Assembly: GCA_044225555.1 (NCBI GenBank) | Contig: JBGAIM010000008.1 | Location: 62,001 to 126,000 of the forward strand | Direction: 5' to 3' | DNA: 64,000 bases | Source: JADLHS01 sp044225555 | GTDB lineage: Bacteria > Verrucomicrobiota > Verrucomicrobiia > Limisphaerales > JADLHS01 | Shown: positions 25,126 to 32,957 of the stretch, in pieces | Layout of the letters: every line of letters starts with the position of its first letter | Numbering within the stretch: the first letter of the stretch is position 1 | The notes under the pieces: generated by a model | The model's database searches: none | Seen by the model: only the letters and a program-made list of their open reading frames with translations | What the model was told of the DNA's origin: nothing | Program-made: the position numbers and the translations under genes

Positions 25126-26016
25126 TCAGCGGCCAAAATCCTTGCGCGCCGCCTCCAGGCCGCGCTCGTAGGCCGCGATCAGCCGGTCGTACTGGGCATC
25201 GGCATCGTGATCAATCTCCTGCCGCGCCGGGTCGGCATCGAACCATGCCAAGGTGCGCTTGATGCCGTCGCGAAACCGCGTGGTCGCCACGAAGTCCGGC
25301 ACGAAACGCTTGATCTTGCTGTTGTCGAACACCGCGCAGTTTGACTTGTCGCCCAACAACCCTTCAGTGGTATTGGGCAGACATGCGCGAATGAAATCGG
25401 ACGCGATGTGGACGAACTTCGGATTCGCCACGCCCGCCGCCTCGGCGACATCCTCGAAGATTTGATTCCACGTCAACACTTCGTCGGAAGTGATATGAAA
25501 CGCGTGACCGATGGCGCCTTGGTGTCCCAGCAACCCCACCAGCGCCTTGGCGAAGTCAGTGTTGTGCGTCATTGTCCACAGGGTCAATCCGTCACCGGGA
25601 ATGATCACCGGTTTCCCCCGACGCATCCGCGACACCGCGGTGTAGGTCTTCGGCCAACTGTTCATGGCCAACGGCACGATGACGTCGCCGTAGGTGAACG
25701 ACGGACGCACAATCGTCATCGGGAAACCTTCCGCTTGCAAAGCTCGTTGCAATCGTTCCTCGCAGGCGATCTTGTTGCGCGAGTATTCCCAGTAAGGATT
25801 CACCAGCGGCGTGGATTCCGTCACGAGATAGTGCGCGAGCGGTTTCTGATAGGCGCTGGCCGAGCTGATGAAAATGAACTGTCCGGTGCGCCCCCGGAAA
25901 AGCGCGAGGCGTTGCTCGATCTCCGCTGGCGTGAAGGAAATGAAGTCCACGATTGCGTCCCAGCGCTGATCGCCGAGCGCGGCGGCGGCGCCGCGCGCAT
26001 CGTTGATGTCCACCAC
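25126..26016 (-). pseudogene. NAD-dependent epimerase/dehydratase, 5'-truncated (probable pseudogene)
   Basis: The frame encodes an extended short-chain dehydrogenase of the epimerase family: FIFISSASAYQKPLAHYL with the catalytic YSRNK further on, then PMTIVRPSFTYGD and SKIKRFVPDF. It begins at VDINDARGAAAALGDQRWDAI, which corresponds to about residue 60 of related proteins. The N-terminal Rossmann strand with the NAD-binding glycine motif (GxxGxxG) is missing. An in-frame stop (TGA, in the codons just before GTG 26016) and the end of the FHA gene at 26081 leave no room for it. The C-terminal part is intact. It could still be translated from GTG, but cofactor binding would be compromised. Confidence 0.7.
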
Positions 26017-26080
26017 AATTTGTTCCGACTTTCATGCGCCACATGGTGTCACAGAACCAATACGGGTGGCAAATCTCTCC

Positions 26081-26692
26081 TTACCGGCTTCTCGCCAGAA
26101 TAAACCAGCACAGCACCGCCAGTCCGATGAGAATGGCGGCCACGACAACTACCAGCACAGCCGGGTTGCGCGGCTTTTCGGTTTTGTCTGGTATGGCGGT
26201 CATCGGTGGCGTTGGCGGCGGCGCAGTCGGAGCCGAACGCGGCAACATCATGGTATGATCCGCCACCGGCGAAGGCGCGCTGGATTCGAGCTTTACTGAC
26301 GCTGGGTGGGAAGGCTTCGGTTCGATTTGTTCGCGTTGATGCCGGACATGCGCGTGAACCGCCGTCACATCGGTAACCGTGTTCGACGCCGACGAGGACA
26401 TGAGTTCGAGCCGGGCCTCGATGGAACCGAATTTCACCGTTTGACCGTTGTGAAGCGGGCGCTGTTGTTGCTTGTCCAAACGCACGCCATTGACGAACGT
26501 CCCGTTGCTCGAACCCAGGTCGCGGACAATCACCTCCGTCCCGTAAACCAAGATTTCACAGTGCGACTGGGAAACCGAGGCATCATGAATGGTGAGCGTG
26601 TTGTGATCGCCTCGGCCCACAGAGGTTTTCTCCACGGCGAACTCGTAAACCCGGCCGTCAAACTTTTCCCCAATGAATATCAGTTTTGCCAT
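26081..26692 (-). CDS. FHA-domain protein with C-terminal membrane anchor
   Basis: The product has about 203 residues. An N-terminal forkhead-associated domain (about 1-95) binds phosphothreonine peptides. Its conserved residues are visible in TSVGRGDHNTLTI, SVSQSHCEIL and DLGSSNGTFVNGVRL. A proline- and alanine-rich linker (PTAPPPTPP) follows, then one membrane helix near the C-terminus (VLVVVVAAILIGLAVLCWFIL). This suggests a tail-anchored signalling protein. No Ser/Thr kinase is adjacent. The start at 26692 gives MAKLIFIGEKFDGRVYEF, the usual FHA opening. Confidence 0.88.
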   Translation of the reverse strand: MAKLIFIGEKFDGRVYEFAVEKTSVGRGDHNTLTIHDASVSQSHCEILVYGTEVIVRDLGSSNGTFVNGVRLDKQQQRPLHNGQTVKFGSIEARLELMSSSASNTVTDVTAVHAHVRHQREQIEPKPSHPASVKLESSAPSPVADHTMMLPRSAPTAPPPTPPMTAIPDKTEKPRNPAVLVVVVAAILIGLAVLCWFILARSR

Positions 26693-26808
26693 GACTGCAT
26701 CCGCCCGCTCACATCTGCCCATTTTTGCGGCGGCTGACGAGCTTTTTCTTCCGGGATGCCGGTGAATTCAATTTTTGGCCGGGCCGGGTCGTGTGCTAGA
26801 GTCAGGCC

Positions 26809-27411
26809 ATGTCGTGGGAACAGATCATCGGGATCAGCCTCACGTTGATCGTGATGTTGATCGGTTTGATTGGCAGTGTCGTGCCGGTGCTGCCGGGCAC
26901 GCCGGTCGTGTTGATCGCGGCCATTTGCCACCGGCTCTACTTCGGTGAAGCCAGCGTCAGCAACCCCTTCCTCGCGGTGCTCGTGGTTCTAACCGGGCTC
27001 TCACTGTTATTGGACTTTCTCGCCAGCACGCTGGGAGCGAAGAAATTCGGCGCCACCTGGCGGGGCATGGTCGGTGCGCTCCTGGGCGGCATCATCGGAC
27101 TTTTTTTCGCGCTGCCGGGCATCATCCTCGGCCCGTTCCTGGGGGCGATGCTGTTTGAAATGATCGGCGGCAAGGAATTCAAGGTCGCCGCCAAAGCCGG
27201 GGCCGGAGCGGTGGTTGGTCTGCTGCTGGGCGTGATCGGTAAATTTGCCATCTGCGTGATGATGATTGGGCTTTTCGCAAGCAACACCATCTACCGCACG
27301 TTGAATCAACCTGAGCACACGCCTGGTCAGTTGGCTTATCACCTGACTTGTTTGAACGGTGATCAGTCCGCGAGCGATTGCATGCTCACTCAAGGTTTGA
27401 AGAGCCGATAA
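26809..27411 (+). CDS. DUF456 family membrane protein
   Basis: The product has 200 residues and about five hydrophobic helices, with the glycine-rich repeats typical of DUF456: VLPGTPVVLIA, GAKKFGATWRGMVGALLGGIIG, FFALPGIILGPFLGAMLFEM and GAVVGLLLGVIGKFAICVMM. The molecular role of the family is unknown. The C-terminal about 35 residues are hydrophilic, and their last codons overlap the convergent beta-propeller gene by 22 bases. The family normally ends earlier, so the last coding stretch may be a drifted extension. Confidence 0.85.
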   Translation: MSWEQIIGISLTLIVMLIGLIGSVVPVLPGTPVVLIAAICHRLYFGEASVSNPFLAVLVVLTGLSLLLDFLASTLGAKKFGATWRGMVGALLGGIIGLFFALPGIILGPFLGAMLFEMIGGKEFKVAAKAGAGAVVGLLLGVIGKFAICVMMIGLFASNTIYRTLNQPEHTPGQLAYHLTCLNGDQSASDCMLTQGLKSR

Positions 27412-28832
27412 AACCGGTTACCCGAAGGTGGGCTGACGATTACCGCGCGATTCGTACCGTTGTCATTTATGTTGCCGCTGACATTACTCCAGTTCGCGCT
27501 CGCAATGCCGTTGGTGTTTTGCTGAAGCACGAAGCCGACCGAGGGAGAGGGCCACACCACTGCCACAGCGTTCGTGGACGTAAGTTGAATGCTTAAGGAC
27601 GGCGCCACCTCCGGAATAACGAAGAGGTAACCTGAAGCGCCGTTTCCCTTTGCACAAATAAGCACGTGGCTGCTATCTAGGGCCGCTAGCGAGAAGCCAA
27701 ACTGGTCGCCGTCCCTTGCCGGGGGATCGGTGATCGTGGCGAGCAAGTTGCCATTGGTGCCGTACAAATACGCAGCACCGGCGCTCGCTGCCACGGTGTT
27801 GTCGTAGTTCGCGCCGATGAGCATCCGGTCGCTTCCAATCGCCGCCAGCGAGATTCCGAAATATTTGGTGGTTTGCGGCGTGGGATTCGTAAGCGTCATC
27901 AGCAACGTGCCGTTGACGTTGAACAGGTAGGCCGCCCCAGCGTACGCTGCGCCAGCATTGTCCGTGTAGGCGCTAACGAGCACCAGGTCATTTCCGACGG
28001 CTGCGACCCGCAATCCGAAATAATCGGCAGTCTCCGGAGTGGGATTCTTGAAGGTATTAAGCAGCACTCCGTTGGTACTGAATAGATGCACCGCGCCAGT
28101 CTGAGGTCCGGCTGTGTTATCAAAAGGTGCGCCAACGAGCACACGGTCACCCAACTGCGCGACAGCCATTCCAAAGTATTCGACAAAATTCGGGGTTGGA
28201 TTGGTGAACGCGGCCAGCAATGTGCCGTTGGTGCTGAACAGATACACCGCGCCAGCCATGATGTTGTTGCTCGTCCTGTTGAAAGGCGCACCAATGAGCA
28301 ATCGGTCGCTTCCAAACGCCGCCACCGAGAAACCGAATTCCTCGTTGCTCATCGGAGTTGGGTCTCTGAAGGTTCTCAGTAGTGTCCCATCGGTGCTGAA
28401 AAGGTACGCAGCGCCGCCGTGGTAGCCGTCTGTTCTGTCGCCCCAATCTCCAATCAGCACGCTGTCGGCTCCAATTTTCGTTAATGAATAACCGAAATAG
28501 TAGCTGTTCGTCACCGCAGGAGAAGTAAAGGTAGTGAGCAAAACGGCATTCGTATCGAACAAGTAGGCTGCGCCCGCTGACTTCTTCCCCGCAGAGTTCG
28601 TATGCGTGTCTTGAAACGCTCCAATGAGCACCTTATCGGTCCCCACTGCCGCGGCTGACGAACCAAAACCGATAAAATGCGAAACCGGATTGGTGAATGT
28701 GGCTATCAGATTGATGGTTTGGGCCAGCCCCCCGACCGGCGCCAACATGAGCATTGCCAGGATTGTGCGGAGGTTCGTGTTCACAGCTTTGGAAGCGATT
28801 AGCAGCAGACATGCCAGCTTCAATTTTCGCAT
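27390..28832 (-). CDS. Secreted FG-GAP-type beta-propeller protein with FYRL tail
   Basis: The product has 480 residues. An N-terminal signal segment (LRTILAMLMLAPVGGLAQ) is followed by about seven repeats of roughly 55 residues. Each has the pattern YFG.S.AA.GSDR.LIGA...N..AGAAYLF.TNG.LL.TFTNPTP, which is FG-GAP-like and predicts a seven-bladed propeller. The end (VVWPSPSVGFVLQQN ... SGNRFYRLFKP) is a C-terminal module also seen in the beta-helix protein at 48930. It probably serves surface sorting or anchoring in this phylum. No enzymatic residues are recognisable; binding or adhesion is the likely role. Confidence 0.78.
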   Translation of the reverse strand: MRKLKLACLLLIASKAVNTNLRTILAMLMLAPVGGLAQTINLIATFTNPVSHFIGFGSSAAAVGTDKVLIGAFQDTHTNSAGKKSAGAAYLFDTNAVLLTTFTSPAVTNSYYFGYSLTKIGADSVLIGDWGDRTDGYHGGAAYLFSTDGTLLRTFRDPTPMSNEEFGFSVAAFGSDRLLIGAPFNRTSNNIMAGAVYLFSTNGTLLAAFTNPTPNFVEYFGMAVAQLGDRVLVGAPFDNTAGPQTGAVHLFSTNGVLLNTFKNPTPETADYFGLRVAAVGNDLVLVSAYTDNAGAAYAGAAYLFNVNGTLLMTLTNPTPQTTKYFGISLAAIGSDRMLIGANYDNTVAASAGAAYLYGTNGNLLATITDPPARDGDQFGFSLAALDSSHVLICAKGNGASGYLFVIPEVAPSLSIQLTSTNAVAVVWPSPSVGFVLQQNTNGIASANWSNVSGNINDNGTNRAVIVSPPSGNRFYRLFKP

Positions 28833-29112
28833 GTTCGCATTACCCGCGACAAGAAAGTAGCGCGAAATTCCCGCGAAATGCGTCTGGTTCGCGCATCCGC
28901 AAGCAGGACGTGGTCGCTACGCTGAACCACGGCACGGAAGTAATGGCCATCTTGCGCCTGTGGCGAAAAGTCGCGCGCTGCCTGTAGAATTGAATTTCGC
29001 CGTCTTCTCGCCATGATTGTTTGCATGAGCGCTGACCGGCGACGACAATGGCGCGCAACGTGTCGCATTTAGTCCCACCTGGCTCAAGGCCCGCGAGTTT
29101 CTACACTCCAAA

Positions 29113-30219
29113 GTGGCCGCGCTCCCGGTGGAGATTCACAACGATGCCGCGGGCAACACCTGGTTCACCTTGCGTGGTGAATCGGAGAAGTGTCTGCTCA
29201 TCGGCGGCCATTTCGATTCCGTGCCCAACGGCGGCTGGCTCGACGGCTGCCTGAATGTGCTGGCCGGTGTGGAAATTCTCCGCCGCATCAACGCGCAATA
29301 CAACGGCATGCCGCCCGTGACGGTGCGCCTGGTGGATTGGTGCGACGAAGAAGGCGCGCGGTTCGGCAAGAGTTTGTTCGGCTCGTCCGCCTGCTCCGGC
29401 AATCTGGACATGAACGAGGCGCGCAGCCTCGTGGACAAGCAAGGCGTCAAACTCCCCGACGCGCTAAAAAACGTCGGCATTGATTTCGAGCGCGTGAAGG
29501 AAAGTGGACGCGAACTCCAGAATGCCGCCGCGTATCTGGAATTGCACATCGAACAAGGTCCGGTGTTGCTTGATCTCGATCTGCCGCTGGGCGCGGTGCT
29601 GGGCACGTTTGGTGTGGAGCGACACGCCATCACGTTTCATGGCCAGGCTGCGCACTCCGGCAGCACGCCGATGAACCGTCGCAAGGACGCCTTCCTCGCC
29701 GCGGCGAGGATGAGTTCCGAGATTTACCAGATCGCCGAGCGCAGCGGTAACGGCGTTTGTACTATTGGCTCCTGCACGACCAAGCCCGGCATCGTCACCA
29801 GCGTGGTTGAGGAATGTCGCATCACGCTCGACCAACGCCATCTCGATGCCGCCAAACTCGCGACGATGCTCGCCGAAGCCAAGGCTGCGAGCGAAAATTT
29901 CGCAAAGGAAGGCAACGTGAAAGTCAGTTGGGAACGCCTCTGGCAAATTGACCCGCGCCCGTTCAACGACGACCTCATCGCGCTGTGCGACGAAGCGATC
30001 CGCGAGACCTACGGTAAATCGCATCGCCTGCCGAGCGGCCCATTGCACGACGCCGCCGAAGTCGCAGCGGCGGGTGTGCCGACCGTGATGATGTTCGTCC
30101 AAAGCCTGCACGGCATCAGCCACAATAAGATCGAGGACACGAAGGAAGAACACCTCGAACTCTGCGTGACCGCCTTCGACAAGCTGGCGGAGAAAGCGAT
30201 GAAATGGATTCAAAAATAA
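29113..30219 (+). CDS. M20-family amidohydrolase (allantoate/ureidoglycolate amidohydrolase-like)
   Basis: This zinc-dependent M20 peptidase-fold enzyme belongs to the group that removes carbamoyl or ureido nitrogen. Metal-ligand motifs are LIGGHFDSVPNGGWLDGCLN, RLVDWCDEEGARFG (catalytic glutamate pair) and LELHIEQGPVL. The dimer motif is GQAAHSGSTPMNRRKDAF and the last ligand is in LHGISHNKIED. It lies at the head of the ureide cluster and differs from the AllC protein downstream, so ureidoglycolate amidohydrolase is an attractive inference; a carbamoyl-amino-acid hydrolase is possible. The start is uncertain. GTG 29113 is the first usable codon, but coding resemblance continues upstream to 29029 without an ATG. 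Confidence 0.8.
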   Translation: MAALPVEIHNDAAGNTWFTLRGESEKCLLIGGHFDSVPNGGWLDGCLNVLAGVEILRRINAQYNGMPPVTVRLVDWCDEEGARFGKSLFGSSACSGNLDMNEARSLVDKQGVKLPDALKNVGIDFERVKESGRELQNAAAYLELHIEQGPVLLDLDLPLGAVLGTFGVERHAITFHGQAAHSGSTPMNRRKDAFLAAARMSSEIYQIAERSGNGVCTIGSCTTKPGIVTSVVEECRITLDQRHLDAAKLATMLAEAKAASENFAKEGNVKVSWERLWQIDPRPFNDDLIALCDEAIRETYGKSHRLPSGPLHDAAEVAAAGVPTVMMFVQSLHGISHNKIEDTKEEHLELCVTAFDKLAEKAMKWIQK

Positions 30220-30222
30220 GAC

Positions 30223-30299
30223 ATCCGCAGATTGCGCAGATGGTCACAGATTTTTAGGAAGGATATTTTGATCTGCGACCATCTGTGCAATCTGCGGAT
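30223..30299. repeat. Long palindromic repeat between the M20 gene and uraD
   Basis: The left arm (30223-30245) begins ATCCGCAGATTGCGCAGATG. The right arm (30277-30299) ends ATCTGTGCAATCTGCGGAT. The arms are 23 bases each and complementary except for one G-T position. The repeat starts three bases after the upstream stop and ends five bases before the uraD ATG. The mRNA hairpin therefore occupies the whole gap, including the place where a ribosome-binding site would lie. Confidence 0.85.
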
Positions 30300-30304
30300 C
30301 TTGA

Positions 30305-30814
30305 ATGATAAAACTGCCACAACTCAATTCGCTTTCCCGAGACGAATTTGCCCGCGTCGTCGGACCGGTGTTTGAACATTCGCCGTGGATCGCGGAGGCA
30401 ACGTGGGTGAAACGACCGTTTGGAAACCTGGCGGCGTTGCATGCCGTATTGTGCGATACCGTCCACCGCGCAAGTGAGGAGAAGCAACTGGCGTTGATCC
30501 GCGCGCACCCGGACCTCGTCGGCAAGCTGGCGTTGGCGGGGCAGCTCACGAAGGAATCCACCGGCGAGCAGGCGAGCGCGGGTTTGGACAAGTTGTCGCC
30601 GGAGGAAGTGGCGTTGTTCCAGTCGAACAACGTGGCCTACCAGGCGAAGTTTGGATTCCCGTTCATCGTTTGCGCGCGGTTGAACCAGAGAGAGGCGATC
30701 TTGAGCGGGTTCAAGGTCCGTTTGCAAAACTCGCGTGAGCAAGAAATCAAGACGGCGCTTGAAGAGATCGGCAAAATTGCGTATCTGCGGTTGCGCGACA
30801 TTATTGAATCCTGA
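30305..30814 (+). CDS. uraD: OHCU decarboxylase
   Basis: It decarboxylates 2-oxo-4-hydroxy-4-carboxy-5-ureidoimidazoline to (S)-allantoin, the last step of urate opening, in the cytoplasm. The product has 169 residues, the normal length. Family-typical text includes FARVVGPVFEHSPWIAEATW (catalytic histidine), LIRAHPDLVGKLA, ESTGEQASAGLDKLSPEE and AKFGFPFIVCARLNQREAIL. The ATG at 30305 directly follows a palindromic repeat and has no clear ribosome-binding site. Two bases separate it from the thioredoxin gene, and uraH follows that gene. Confidence 0.95.
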   Translation: MIKLPQLNSLSRDEFARVVGPVFEHSPWIAEATWVKRPFGNLAALHAVLCDTVHRASEEKQLALIRAHPDLVGKLALAGQLTKESTGEQASAGLDKLSPEEVALFQSNNVAYQAKFGFPFIVCARLNQREAILSGFKVRLQNSREQEIKTALEEIGKIAYLRLRDIIES

Positions 30815-30816
30815 CC

Positions 30817-31347
30817 ATGAAAAACCTCATTTGCCATCTTCTCGCGATCTGCTCCATCACGACCTGCATGTTTGCATCGCAGGCTGAGGACGAGGCGGCG
30901 GCCACCTTGACCAAAGTCGGGCAGGACGCGCCGGCTTTCGAGTGCATTGCCACTGATGGCACGAATCTCAAACTCGTTGACCTGCGTGGCAGGGTGGTGT
31001 TGATCAGTTTCTTCGCCACCTCGTGCGCCCCGTGTGTGGTGGAGATGCCGCATTTGGAAAAGGAGGTCTGGCAAAAGTTCAAGGGCGAGAAATTTGCCAT
31101 GATGGCGATCGGGCGGGAGCACGAGAACAAAGACCTGAGTGAGTTTCAAAAGAAACATCAACTCACTTTCCCCCTAGCCGGTGATCCGAAACGCGCTATC
31201 TACAGCCGGTTCGCCACGCAATATATCCCGCGAAACTATGTCGTCGGCGCGGATGGGAAGATCGCATTTCAATCCGTGGATTACACTGAAGCGGAATTTG
31301 CGAGGATGATTGATGTGATCGGCCAGGAAATTGCAAAGGTGAAGTAA
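30817..31347 (+). CDS. TlpA-like thioredoxin-fold protein, exported
   Basis: The product has 176 residues. A signal peptide (MKNLICHLLAICSITTCMFASQA) precedes a TlpA/ResA-type thioredoxin fold. The redox motif is SCAPC (Cys70 and Cys73), and the cis-proline region is TQYIPRNYVVGADGKI. Such proteins reduce or isomerise periplasmic disulfides, often for cytochrome c maturation. Its place between uraD and uraH, two cytoplasmic purine enzymes, is odd, and no link to ureide breakdown is visible in the sequence. Spacing on both sides is under ten bases, so it is part of the transcript. Confidence 0.9.
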   Translation: MKNLICHLLAICSITTCMFASQAEDEAAATLTKVGQDAPAFECIATDGTNLKLVDLRGRVVLISFFATSCAPCVVEMPHLEKEVWQKFKGEKFAMMAIGREHENKDLSEFQKKHQLTFPLAGDPKRAIYSRFATQYIPRNYVVGADGKIAFQSVDYTEAEFARMIDVIGQEIAKVK

Positions 31348-31355
31348 GCTTTAAT

Positions 31356-31712
31356 ATGCCCGCCAAACTCAGCACGCACGTTTTGGACACCGCGCACGGT
31401 TGTCCGGCGTCAGGAATGAAAATCGAACTCTGGTTGCTTGAGGGTGAGGACCGCACGCTGGTCACCACGGCGCGGACTAATACCGATGGCCGCACGGACA
31501 CGCCCTTGCTGGCCGCCGATGAAATGAAGGTTGGCCAGTATGAGATCGTATTTTTCGTCGGGGATTACTTCACCGCCAGGGCCACGCCGATGCCGAAGCT
31601 GCGTTTCCTGGATCATGTGCCGGTGCGATTTGGGATCGCGGATGCTGGTGCGTCGTATCATGTGCCGCTGTTGTGCTCCCCGTGGAGTTATTCGACTTAT
31701 CGCGGGAGTTAA
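31356..31712 (+). CDS. uraH: 5-hydroxyisourate hydrolase
   Basis: This transthyretin-related enzyme hydrolyses 5-hydroxyisourate to OHCU, just before UraD. The product has 118 residues. Conserved blocks are the N-terminal LSTHVLDTAHGCPASGM (catalytic histidine), the central RTNTDGRTDTPLL (catalytic arginine region) and the C-terminal YHVPLLCSPWSYSTYRGS, ending in the diagnostic YRGS. No periplasmic signal is present, so it acts in the cytoplasm. It lies nine bases before allC. Confidence 0.97.
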   Translation: MPAKLSTHVLDTAHGCPASGMKIELWLLEGEDRTLVTTARTNTDGRTDTPLLAADEMKVGQYEIVFFVGDYFTARATPMPKLRFLDHVPVRFGIADAGASYHVPLLCSPWSYSTYRGS

Positions 31713-31721
31713 CCGCTCGCC

Positions 31722-32957
31722 ATGCCCCAAACCGATCTCGCAAAACTCGTGATGCAGCGCATTGACGCGCTGGCGCAAATCAGCGAGGACGCAGGCAAAC
31801 TCACGCGGACATTTGCGTCGCCCGCGATGAAGTGCGCCAATGAACTGGTCGGCTCGTGGATGCGCGAAGCCGGCTTGGCGGTGCGGACGGATGCGATTGG
31901 GAATCTCATCGGCCACTATCCGGCGGCGCAGCCGGACGGGAAAATCCTTTTGCTAGGTTCGCACCTCGACACCGTGCGGGACGCGGGAAAGTTCGACGGA
32001 CCACTGGGGGTGCTGGTTGCCATCGCGTGCGTGCAGCATCTCAGCGAAACCAAAAAGCGGCTGCCTTTTGCCATCGAGGTCATTGGGTTTGCGGACGAGG
32101 AGGGCGTGCGCTATCAAAGCACGTATCTGGGCAGTCGCGCGCTGGCGGGAACTTTCAACGCGGAGGATCTGAAGCGCGTGGACGCGAAGGGCATCACGAT
32201 GAGGGAGGCGATTCGCGAATTCGGCGGAAATCCTGATGGCATCGCAGGTGCGAAGCTCGATCCAGGTCGGTTGCTGGGTTACGCGGAGGTTCATATCGAG
32301 CAAGGGCCGGTGTTGGAAAAGAAAAATCTCGCAGTCGGGGTGGTGTCAGCGATCGCCGGACAGACGCGGGCGCGGGTGAGTTTCATTGGTCAAGCCGGAC
32401 ATGCCGGCACCGTGCCGATGAATTTGCGGCGAGATGCTTTGACGGCGGCGGCGGAGTTTATATTGGCAGCCGAAGCGCTGGGGCAGAATCGTGGCGGATT
32501 GGTGGCGACAGTGGGAGAGATTGTTGCGCTGCCCGGGGCGAGCAATGTGATTCCGGGTGAGGCGCGACTCAGTCTGGATGTGCGGCATCCGGATGATTCT
32601 GTGCGATCCAAAGCAAGCGAGGAACTAAAGCAGCGGGCGGAGGAAATTGCCGCTGAGCGCGGGATTGCTTTGAAATGGGAAACCGTGCATGAGAGCGCGG
32701 CCGTGGTTTGTGATCGGCGACTCACGTTGCTTTTGGAAAATGCCGTGAGGCGGCAACAGCAGGAAGCGCCGTTGCTGGCCAGTGGCGCGGGGCACGACGC
32801 GGCGGCGTTGTCGGCCAGCTGTCCGGTGGCGATGTTGTTTGTGCGCTGCAAGGGCGGCATCAGCCACAACCCTGCGGAGTCGGCAATCGAGTCTGACGTG
32901 CGTGTGGCGATTGGCGTGATGAATGATTTTCTGAAATCTTTCTCTGAACTCAAGTGA
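31722..32957 (+). CDS. allC: Allantoate amidohydrolase
   Basis: This M20 metallo-enzyme converts allantoate to (S)-ureidoglycine with release of CO2 and ammonia. The product has 411 residues. Metal and catalytic motifs are LLGSHLDTVRDAGKFDGPLG, VIGFADEEGVRY, AEVHIEQGPVLE, SFIGQAGHAGTVPMNLRRDA and the terminal CKGGISHNPAES. The FDGPLGVL form after the aspartate is typical of allantoate amidohydrolases. Its stop overlaps the GTG start of allB by four bases, which supports translational coupling in the pathway order. Confidence 0.93.
   Translation: MPQTDLAKLVMQRIDALAQISEDAGKLTRTFASPAMKCANELVGSWMREAGLAVRTDAIGNLIGHYPAAQPDGKILLLGSHLDTVRDAGKFDGPLGVLVAIACVQHLSETKKRLPFAIEVIGFADEEGVRYQSTYLGSRALAGTFNAEDLKRVDAKGITMREAIREFGGNPDGIAGAKLDPGRLLGYAEVHIEQGPVLEKKNLAVGVVSAIAGQTRARVSFIGQAGHAGTVPMNLRRDALTAAAEFILAAEALGQNRGGLVATVGEIVALPGASNVIPGEARLSLDVRHPDDSVRSKASEELKQRAEEIAAERGIALKWETVHESAAVVCDRRLTLLLENAVRRQQQEAPLLASGAGHDAAALSASCPVAMLFVRCKGGISHNPAESAIESDVRVAIGVMNDFLKSFSELK

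Noticed and set aside
27390..28832. Regular spacing of repeated sequence in the propeller gene, considered as a possible CRISPR or tandem array
   Set aside because: The repeats are protein repeats of about 55 residues with diverged DNA and no spacers.
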